Source: a virus
Length of the DNA stretch: 28,218 nucleotides
IMG/VR virus record: IMGVR_UViG_3300029448_000207
Span: 3,854-32,071 of that record
Reading direction: 5' to 3' (one strand)
A program made the position numbers and the translations under genes. How positions within the stretch are numbered: position 1 is the first letter of the stretch; each line of letters begins with the position of its first letter. Shown here piece by piece: positions 1 through 7,500 of the stretch. The notes below the pieces were generated by a model. That model worked only from the letters and a program-made list of their open reading frames with translations. It did not search any database and was not told the DNA's origin.

Positions 1-2
1 TG

Positions 3-110
3 TCCGAGGGTCAAAAGCGAGCCGCCACTAAACGCAAGCGTTCAAAGAAACAAGGAGTGGGTGGAAAACCTACAATTGTCAAAAGTGTTTTAGTGGTAAG
101 GACTAAATGA
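3..110 (+). CDS. C-terminal end of an upstream gene (partial)
   Basis: An open frame enters from the left edge and ends at a TGA just before the next gene. The visible 35 residues are strongly basic (a run rich in Lys and Arg near AATKRKRSKKQG) and end in a short hydrophobic stretch. In tailed viruses the gene before the portal region is often the large terminase, but nothing here identifies it. A second frame (from base 1, ending at 91-93) is also open over this short distance, so the choice of frame rests on composition and on the position of the stop relative to the next ribosome site. Confidence 0.45.
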   Translation, partial: SEGQKRAATKRKRSKKQGVGGKPTIVKSVLVVRTK

Positions 111-131
111 TAGGACAATGAGGTAGCCAAT

Positions 132-1430
132 ATGTGGGGTAGTGCAATTGTCGGTGATGAGTATGATGCTCCACAAATCAATGGTGATGACTTCACTAAA
201 AGCGTACTGAACAGTTTAGCACAACACCCTCAATTTTTTGCAAAACCACTCCCCGTAGTAAAAAAATCATCTTTGTTTTACAACGATGAAATCAAAGCAT
301 ACGGGTTTCCTAAAAATGGCGATGGGTGGCTTGAAGCAACTTACGGTAAAAACGCTGATTCCATTATTCGTATGTGTCGAAAAATGCGAAGAAACGACAA
401 GAGTAATCGAGATATGATTGATGCTATTATTGATGATGTAAGAACCATCAAAGCAATGGAAGTTGAAGCAACTATTAGCAATTTATCATGGAGTGATGGC
501 TTACAAGATACAATTCGGTATATGGGGATAAATGACCGTTCATTAAAATCACTGCGAAAGTTTGGTGAAACAAGAAGTACAGGGCTACAACAAGCATGTC
601 AACAATTTCTTAAGGCTACATCGGTACTTTCTATGCTAAATGAACTTGATGATTGGGGTACTGATGAACAAGAAAACTGGGTTAATGCTATGCAAATGCG
701 TAAGGATGCTCAAAAAATGTGGAAAAACACATTACACCAAATTGATTCAATTTCAAAAGACGACAAAGCAACATTAGAATTTGTATCAAAGCAGTTAGAA
801 GAAAATGGTGAATTAAGTAGTCGTGAAATTCTTCGCCGGGGTGTTGGTGTTTTACACAAATCCGTGACACCGAGTAAAATTGGCATGTTGATTAAAATGT
901 ACGGTGAAGAACTCGATGTGTATCGAGCGCACTCTCGTGGTCAATTTGTTAAAATGGGTACTAATGGTTTGATTATCAAAGACATTTGGGCTTATGCCGC
1001 AGGTTTCCTTGATGCAGATGGGAGTATTTTTATCAGTGAAAGAGGTGAACCAAGAGCAACATTTGTTGCTACAGGCGAACGGGGTAAAGACCACTGTGAA
1101 AATTTGCACAAAGCATTGGGTTGTGGTCGTTTAGTTCTTAATCAAAAAATCCACAAAAACAGCAATCGAAGCCTCCATCGACTTGTTTTCCAATCAAAAG
1201 ATGATTTGCGACAATTACTCAAGGGTATTTTACCTCACTTAAAAATGAAATCGTTGCAAGCAAAGGCTGTTTTGACTTTTATTGACTCAAAAGATAAGAT
1301 GAGAAAAAACGAATTACAGAAACTTGTCACCTACAATAATTGGAAAGATGATAAAAAGAAGGCCGACAACCTCTTGACTAAGTGGGGCTTGGACATTGAT
1401 ACCATTGGTGCGTATGCGGAGGGACTATGA
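132..1430 (+). CDS. Winged-helix-like protein with LAGLIDADG endonuclease domain
   Basis: A 432-residue protein. Residues 1-210 are mostly predicted helix and I do not recognise them. Residues about 213-262 (ENGELSSREILRRG onward) look like a winged helix-turn-helix. Residues about 284-392 are a LAGLIDADG domain: the motif AAGFLDADGSIFI spans 289-301 with the acidic residues D294 and D296, followed by the usual alternating strands and a helix near 360-385. There is only one LAGLIDADG motif, so the active form would be a dimer. No intein splice-junction motifs are seen on either side, so this is not an intein. The start follows GAGGT with 7 bases of spacing, and the stop overlaps the portal start (ATGA). 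The place in the operon, just before the portal, suggests a domesticated or parasitic endonuclease riding on a virion or packaging gene. The domain call is firm; the role is unknown. Confidence 0.8.
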   Translation: MWGSAIVGDEYDAPQINGDDFTKSVLNSLAQHPQFFAKPLPVVKKSSLFYNDEIKAYGFPKNGDGWLEATYGKNADSIIRMCRKMRRNDKSNRDMIDAIIDDVRTIKAMEVEATISNLSWSDGLQDTIRYMGINDRSLKSLRKFGETRSTGLQQACQQFLKATSVLSMLNELDDWGTDEQENWVNAMQMRKDAQKMWKNTLHQIDSISKDDKATLEFVSKQLEENGELSSREILRRGVGVLHKSVTPSKIGMLIKMYGEELDVYRAHSRGQFVKMGTNGLIIKDIWAYAAGFLDADGSIFISERGEPRATFVATGERGKDHCENLHKALGCGRLVLNQKIHKNSNRSLHRLVFQSKDDLRQLLKGILPHLKMKSLQAKAVLTFIDSKDKMRKNELQKLVTYNNWKDDKKKADNLLTKWGLDIDTIGAYAEGL

Positions 1431-3205
1431 TGGCAGATGATGACAGTAGGATAAGCCGATTTTTAAGCACGCTTGGAAAGCCTTTCAAGCGTAAGCAATC
1501 TCCAACTCCAACTATGCCACTTTGGACAAGTGGTATTCAAGAACCCGTTATGGCACAGGGTATTACCATCCCTGCTCTTTATGCCGTAAGCACAGAATGT
1601 TTGATTTTAAGAACAGTTCTTTCAAAAATACGACAAGAGATGTTCCGAAGAGGTCATTACTTTGAAAAGCGTTTTCACAAAAAATGCGTTGATTGTGGTG
1701 AAGAATATCAACATGAAGTTCAAACATGTACTGTTTGTGAAGGACCAGTTCGTGACCCCGACCATGATGAAATTACTTATGTCAAATGGTTGTTAAACCA
1801 AAGCAACAGTATGGACCAAGCATTTATTCACATACTCAATGAAGTTGAAAACGACCTAAACATCGTTGATGATGCGTTTTTAATTTTAGTCAAAGAGTAT
1901 TATATCGACCCCGAATCAAAAGAAGTTGCATTTTTCCGTGTTAAAGAAATGATTCGTGGCGACCCTATCTTCATGCGTATTGTCGCTGACAAGCGTGGTG
2001 TTCGTGGTGGGCGGTACAAGGTGTGTCGAATCCATCGGGACCAAGTAAAAACACATGCAGAAGACGATACTTGTGAAGTGTGTGGTAGTGACCTACACGA
2101 TGTTCATTATGTCAACATGGCAGGTAGCGGTAAAACGCAGTATTTTATTGAAGGTGAAGTTATTCATTTGAGTAAGTACAATCCTTCAAAACTATACGGG
2201 CGTTCACCAGTAAACACAATGTGGCGACAAGCCATGACACTCACAGCAATGGACAATTACATGTACACTGCATATCAAAAGCGACGAATGCCAAAGGGTA
2301 TTATTTCAGTCACTACTGATAACCTTGAGTCAATGAAATCGTTTTGGAAGTCTGTTGATGAAAAGATGGAGCGTGACCCGCACTATATTCCAAAGGTTGG
2401 TATTGAAAGTCAAACTGGTCGGGGTGGTGTAAATTGGATTAAGTTCATGGACACATTGGAAGAAATGCAATATATTGCAGTTCGTGATGAAATTCGTAAT
2501 CGTATCGCCGCATACTTTGGTGTGTCGAGTGTGTTTATGGTTGACAGTGGTAAAGCCGGTGGTTTAAGCAACGAAGGAATGCAGATTCTTGTCACCAATC
2601 GTGCTGTTGAATTTGGACAAAAAATTTACACTGATGTTTTATTCCCTAAAATGCTCAAAGAAATGGGGGTCCATGATTGGAAACTCACTCTTTATCCAAA
2701 CGAAGAAGAAGATGAAATCACTCGACTTCGCCGTGATGAGCAAGAACTCAATGTTGCACAGCGTATGACACAACTTGGTTTTGTTGCTGATTTAATTGAT
2801 GGAGAGTCCAGCAGTGATATTCGATTCGTATATCGTAAACCTCCACCACAACCTGCCGCACCTCCGGGTGGCGCACCACCTCCGGGTGGAGGCGCACCAC
2901 CTCCTATGATGCCACCGGGTGGCGGTATGCCACCGGGTATGCCACCGGGTATGCCAATGGGTGGCGCACCGATGATGCGAGGTATGCCTCCGGGTATGCC
3001 AATGGGAGGTATGCCAATGCCACCTCCACAACCCGGTGGACAGGGTATGGGACTCCGTAATCGTGGACCAGCCGCTCCGCAACGCCGTACATCGGCTGGT
3101 AGTGGTTCTCCGGTGACAAGCGTTCAACAAAGAGGGCCGCAACCTTCCATTGGACAGCAAAATAGTAATGCTCTTTTGAATGCAAGAAACTTCAAAGGCG
3201 CATAA
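1427..3205 (+). CDS. Portal protein with zinc-finger insertions
   Basis: A 592-residue protein forming the DNA entry and exit ring at the capsid vertex. Portal features visible: the segment YNPSKLYGRSPV (251-262) followed by a long helix with QKRRMPKG (284-291), and AAYFGVSSVFM (361-371), which is the usual 'FGVP' position. Two Cys clusters interrupt the N-terminal half: C87-C90-C101-C104, and C200-H203-C216-C219. Both have zinc-finger spacing, which is unusual for portals. Residues 472-538 form a Pro/Gly/Met-rich tail with PPGM and PMGG repeats, ending in a basic segment. ATG at 1427 overlaps the previous stop; a second ATG at 1430 is equally possible. It lies upstream of protease and capsid genes, as is normal for HK97-type viruses. 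The portal call is strong from the core motifs and gene order. Confidence 0.88.
   Translation: MMADDDSRISRFLSTLGKPFKRKQSPTPTMPLWTSGIQEPVMAQGITIPALYAVSTECLILRTVLSKIRQEMFRRGHYFEKRFHKKCVDCGEEYQHEVQTCTVCEGPVRDPDHDEITYVKWLLNQSNSMDQAFIHILNEVENDLNIVDDAFLILVKEYYIDPESKEVAFFRVKEMIRGDPIFMRIVADKRGVRGGRYKVCRIHRDQVKTHAEDDTCEVCGSDLHDVHYVNMAGSGKTQYFIEGEVIHLSKYNPSKLYGRSPVNTMWRQAMTLTAMDNYMYTAYQKRRMPKGIISVTTDNLESMKSFWKSVDEKMERDPHYIPKVGIESQTGRGGVNWIKFMDTLEEMQYIAVRDEIRNRIAAYFGVSSVFMVDSGKAGGLSNEGMQILVTNRAVEFGQKIYTDVLFPKMLKEMGVHDWKLTLYPNEEEDEITRLRRDEQELNVAQRMTQLGFVADLIDGESSSDIRFVYRKPPPQPAAPPGGAPPPGGGAPPPMMPPGGGMPPGMPPGMPMGGAPMMRGMPPGMPMGGMPMPPPQPGGQGMGLRNRGPAAPQRRTSAGSGSPVTSVQQRGPQPSIGQQNSNALLNARNFKGA
2840..3040 (+). 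repeat. Low-complexity Pro/Gly/Met coding repeat
   Basis: Short imperfect repeats of the type CCACCGGGTATG and CCAATGGG(A/T)GG encode PPGM and PMGG units in the portal tail. It is a coding repeat, not a mobile or CRISPR repeat. Copy number is likely to vary between relatives through slippage. Confidence 0.85.
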
Positions 3206-3248
3206 AGACTCTTAAAGAGCAACAACATGGGATAAGGTAGGGCTGAAT

Positions 3249-3605
3249 ATGGATTTAATCAAAATGGACCCAATGGCACGAAAGATGGAAGAACACCAAA
3301 AAGCATTCATTACTGCTCTAACAAGCGGCGATGCTAACTTGGCAAAGCAACAATTGAACGAACTACGAAAGGTTGCAGATTATCTTTCCGAAGATTTGTC
3401 TGCGGCTATTGCAAAGGCTGAAAGTGGACTTACACACGGACCTAACGATATTTACGCTGGTGGCGCACCTGTCATGAAGTTTGATAATCGACCAGCATCG
3501 GCTCAATCTTTGCAAGGACAACGCTTGAGCGGTACAGTTTCAAACGGTGTTCGACCATCCAATTACACTCGTGTCACTGGAACTTTTGGCCGACACACTC
3601 AATGA
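3249..3605 (+). CDS. Small hypothetical head-region protein
   Basis: A 118-residue protein. The N-terminal 60 residues are predicted helical (QKAFITALTSGDANLAKQQLNELRK and following), while the C-terminal half is Gly/Ser/Asn-rich and probably flexible. No known family recognised. The start follows AAGGTAG with 8 bases of spacing. It is separated from the portal stop by only 43 bases and followed at once by another small gene, so it belongs to the same transcription unit. The helical part and position would fit a scaffold- or portal-associated factor, but that is a guess. Confidence 0.75.
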   Translation: MDLIKMDPMARKMEEHQKAFITALTSGDANLAKQQLNELRKVADYLSEDLSAAIAKAESGLTHGPNDIYAGGAPVMKFDNRPASAQSLQGQRLSGTVSNGVRPSNYTRVTGTFGRHTQ

Positions 3606-3614
3606 GGTGATTAA

Positions 3615-3950
3615 ATGACTGAACAATCGGATGCGGAACGATTGATGGGTGTTTTGATTACAAAGATGGAAAGCATGGATAACGACCTTGAATCTCTCAA
3701 GCAAGAAAACATGCGCCTTCGTAAAATGATTACAAACCCTACAATAATGTTGAAAAAAATGGGCATGGTGAAAGCAACAACACCATTTACTGAAAATGTC
3801 ATGGGTGATGCTTTTCGTAATGACATGAATGATGATTCAATCATGAAGGGCGTAAACTCTTCTGTGCCACAAACAAATGAAGAGTTCCACAATATGTCGT
3901 GGGAAGATATTCATGAAATGGCACAATCAGCAAAAGAAACCGAGGTGTAA
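3615..3950 (+). CDS. Small coiled-coil protein with scaffold-like C-terminal peptide
   Basis: A 111-residue protein. Residues about 6-40 have heptad spacing typical of a coiled coil (LITKMESMDNDLESLKQENM). The C-terminal segment at 93-105 reads NMSWEDIHEMAQS. It closely matches the last residues of the scaffold encoded 6 kb downstream (NMSWDEVHNLAAS): seven of thirteen positions are identical and four more are conservative. The preceding VP.T[QN][DE] is also shared. In both proteins the peptide lies within about 6 residues of the end. I infer a common binding partner, most simply the capsid protein or portal, and a role in procapsid assembly. The start has GAGGTGA directly upstream. Confidence 0.8.
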   Translation: MTEQSDAERLMGVLITKMESMDNDLESLKQENMRLRKMITNPTIMLKKMGMVKATTPFTENVMGDAFRNDMNDDSIMKGVNSSVPQTNEEFHNMSWEDIHEMAQSAKETEV

Positions 3951-3952
3951 TT

Positions 3953-4408
3953 ATGAGGCCAAGATTTGAAGCAATAAGTTATGAAGTTAAACAGATGCTT
4001 GAAAAAGCAGAATCTATGACACTACGCATTGATAATATCGAAAAGGGAAAATGTGATTGCCCTAAAGGAAAATGTGATTGTAAAGACTGTCCAAGTTGCG
4101 GTTCTAAAATGAATAAAGGCGGTTGCATGAAGATGGGTTGTGGTGGAAAGATGGCTAAAGCCGCAATCGAAGACCCAAAGCCGCTACCAAAGGAAAAAAT
4201 CACCGATGTAAACCCACACTTGGTCACTGAATCCGGTGGGCAAACTAAAACTGCTTACTACACTACCAACGGTAATACCATCGAATACGAAGATGGTAAA
4301 CCAAAGCGAGATAAGCATGACAAAAAAGTTGACCTAAGCAAACTCGGCGGTCGAATGAATCCACACGCTGGAACAGGTGTTGAGCGAGAAGATAGTCAAG
4401 GCGAGTGA
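3953..4408 (+). CDS. Cys-rich small protein, probable metal binding
   Basis: A 151-residue protein that starts with an amphipathic helix (residues 5-30) followed by a compact cluster of eight cysteines: C34, C36, C41, C43, C46, C49, C58, C63, separated by Lys and Gly (CDCPKGKCDCKDCPSCG). The CxC and CxxC spacings would fit one or two bound zinc ions, or a metallothionein-like arrangement. The rest (75-151) is hydrophilic, Lys/Asp/Gly-rich and probably disordered. GAGGTG precedes the start and only two bases separate it from the previous stop. No family recognised. Confidence 0.78.
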   Translation: MRPRFEAISYEVKQMLEKAESMTLRIDNIEKGKCDCPKGKCDCKDCPSCGSKMNKGGCMKMGCGGKMAKAAIEDPKPLPKEKITDVNPHLVTESGGQTKTAYYTTNGNTIEYEDGKPKRDKHDKKVDLSKLGGRMNPHAGTGVEREDSQGE

Positions 4409-4412
4409 TTTT

Positions 4413-4583
4413 ATGACTCGTGTTGCAATCAAAAAAGGCAATCCTAAAGCATCTCTTCGAGAAGATGCTGAACAGGGTGCCCCTATTGCATGTCGAACTT
4501 GCGGTGGAAACATTCGTGAAGGCTGTAAATTACATCAAGGCATGGCTATGTTTGCTTGTCCTAAATTTCAACCGCTACAATGA
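4413..4583 (+). CDS. Small zinc-ribbon-like protein
   Basis: A 56-residue protein starting at ATG 4413, four bases after the previous stop, with GAGTGAT as a weak ribosome site. The same frame is open further upstream to 4377, but that would overlap the previous gene by about 30 bases, so the later start is preferred. C27-C30-C38-H41-C49 offer enough ligands for one zinc ion (CRTCGG then CKLHQG then ACPKF). Function unknown. It is the second Cys-rich small protein in a row, and sits directly before the giant gene. Confidence 0.7.
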   Translation: MTRVAIKKGNPKASLREDAEQGAPIACRTCGGNIREGCKLHQGMAMFACPKFQPLQ

Positions 4584-4595
4584 GGCGGTGAAATA

Positions 4596-7500
4596 ATGGT
4601 TGCAGAAAATTTTAACATCGTAAAAGACGACTTTATGTTGTCATTAGCAGATGGGTATGATTTAGAATCCAATGCCGCTGAATACATTATTGCTTGGGAA
4701 TCTTTGAAAAAAGCACCTACTGATGATATGCTTCGTACTTTAAAGTACACTGCTGAAACCATCATGAAAGATAAAGAACAGATGGAAGCAAGTGGTGTGG
4801 ATGCTGTACAAGCAAGCCAAGAAGGACCGGGGTATCTCCTTGCTCGTGAAGAAATTTACGGAGAGCCTACCAATCATATATGGGCTGACGGATTAAAAGG
4901 AGCAAAACATATTGGTGTTTCACATTCTGTTTGGCCTCGTTTTGAAGGGAAACCCGGTTCAAAGTACACCAATGCACATTTCCCATTTCATTCATCTATT
5001 CATCCACTACTGCGGAAAAATTCAGTGACACAAACCCCCGCCTTTGTTGAAAAATTCCGAAGGCATATTTTTGATGGTCATGCTGTTGAAGAGGGTCGAA
5101 TGGAAGGTTTACTACATGACGAACTTGAAAAGGTAAAAAGCCCTCTAATTTTTGGTCATAAAGGTAAAACAATTCTTGGACCTATACGAGTAAACGGAAG
5201 CAACATTTCTCATCAACACGATTTGTATCAAAGAGATTTTAATCGTTGGAAAAAACTCAATGATAAAAAAGAAGGAGAATACATCAAAGAAGGCTATTCA
5301 CCCGAAGAAATACAAAACAGACTACGGGTTGACCACTTTGAAGCAAGAGCAAAACAGTGGACCGATGAAGGAGTTGTAGCAGATGAAAATGGTGACGAAC
5401 ATGGTATTGCTCTTGGTCATGAGGCTTACATGTATGGTCTTGAATGGCTTAACCCTGTTGAACGAACAGCAGTTATGCGTCGAATACATGAAGAAGGCGG
5501 TCTTGATAAACACCCACTCATCAAACTACCTAACGGTGAAGTAATACCTTCTGCTCGTATTGCTTGGAATAACTTAATGCGTCGTACACCGGAACTAAAT
5601 TGGGCTACAAGACATGGTAAGAATGGCGGAAGAAGGAGTTTTCACAGAAGTGAAAATAATGAAACTGATTATCGTCAAGGAGCAAACAGGCATAATCAAT
5701 ATGCGTTTGGTGAAGCCGCTCATTCGTACCCACTTGGAGATGAAAAACTTTCAGTCACCCCTTCCGAAGTAATCATTGACGCACTTCATGACCGTTTTGG
5801 AATTGAAGAAGACGGGGAAGGCAACTGGGTTGGTAAACCATTTTCCTTTTTACCAAAACTTAATCTTCATAAAAAAGACATTCAAAATACCTACAATCAA
5901 GATGAGTTATGGAAGTCATCAAGAAGGCACACTAAGTCAAAAAAAGTTATGACTGGTATTAAGGAAACACACATGCCGATAGAAGACATATTGTTTCTTG
6001 CAGGGTATGACCCTAAAACTCGTAAACCGATGTTAAACCACCCAATCTATGGTGAAATGGATGGGCCGCTTATTCAACTTCATGACCTCGAAGCAATGGA
6101 AGAAGATGCGCTGGCAAATTCCGACATTAACTCAAGAGCAAAAGAAATGAGAGAACACCTTGCTTATTTACAAGCCGCTTTTGGCCCGCACCCCGATGAA
6201 GAAAAATCAAATTTATGGGAACTTGGGGGTAATGGTAATTACACAGTGGGTCCGGGTAATTTTTGGGATAGTGTATTTAGTCAATATGGGGGTGCTGGTA
6301 TGGTTCAAAGTACATACAATGAAATCATGCACAGCATGGCACCTCATACTGGTTTACAAGCAAAAGCATTAGAGAGTTTAGTACCAGCGAGTTTTTCTGC
6401 AAATCAAGATGAACCATTTAACCCATTTACAGGTAAAGGGACTCAAATACTACCTAAACCAATAGAAGAAGATGATTCTATGCCGGAGTTTTCATCAATG
6501 TTTCAAACGATTGCACACGGTAATAACAAATACTCACCGTTTACACCGAATGATGAAAATTTGTCTTTAGGACTTCACTTTGGTACAGGAAAGCAAAGAA
6601 ACATAGGTGCTTTTAACTTAGCAAAGAAAAAATTTGAGTATTTTGGTACTCGTGGGTTGTTGGAAAACATATTTTCACCAACAAATGTCTTTACAAGAAC
6701 CCGTGATGGTGACAAGCACAACTGGACTTTGCACAAAAATACCATTGCCCCCGAAACAGAATACCGCTTACGAACAATGACACCGGATGAAAAACAAAAT
6801 GTAAACGGTTTAACCGATTACATGCACCATGTTTATTCACAGAATGCATTCAAAACCACTCATCCAACACAAGCCTATAGCGCACACAGTGGTGACATAC
6901 CCCAAAAAGAAAAACAACGAGTTTTGCATTATCTTAAAACAATGCTTGGTCGCAGTAATTCACCACACCTACCAATCAAACAATCTATGCATTCGTTAAA
7001 AAATCTCAAAGACGGTAAAGTTCCTGTCACTTATGGTGCCGATGCTGATGATTTCTTAGATTACCAAAATTTAGGCCAGCCTCAACCATCATTTAAAAAC
7101 ACAAAAAGTCATATTGAGAATGATAACAGTGCTAAAAATATGCGAATTTTAACAGCAATTGCAAGATTAAACAACAATTCGCCACAACAAGTTCACAACT
7201 TTTTACACGATATTGATGACGATGAAAACGATATAGGGTTTCAACAAATTAAATCTATACTTGAAAAACAAAAAGGTACATTGAATGAAGGTGACATTGA
7301 AGGTTTACACGAATGGTTGACACAACATCGTTATGACCTTGCTACAGAAAAAAAGAAAAAAGGGGCAAAAGGTAGTTTGGCTGGTAAATCAAAAGTACCC
7401 ACAATGCAAGATAAACTTGATGATGAAGGAAAAGTAATGTTTGATGATAGCGGTATTAAAATGAAAGAGATGATTCCATTTGATGCTCATACTATTCATA

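Noticed and set aside
981-1308. Intein in the gene before the portal
   Set aside because: There is a LAGLIDADG domain, but no N-terminal Cys/Ser splice block and no C-terminal His-Asn junction followed by Cys/Ser/Thr.
2792-3160. Minus-strand frames rich in His/Trp or Ala/Tyr repeats
   Set aside because: They are reverse translations of the portal Pro/Gly/Met repeat, not genes; nor is this a CRISPR array, since the units are short, degenerate and in a coding frame.
3209-3219. CTCTTAAAGAG palindrome after the portal as a terminator
   Set aside because: The stem is at most five bases with a one-base loop and no T-run follows. The next gene is close and has its own ribosome site.
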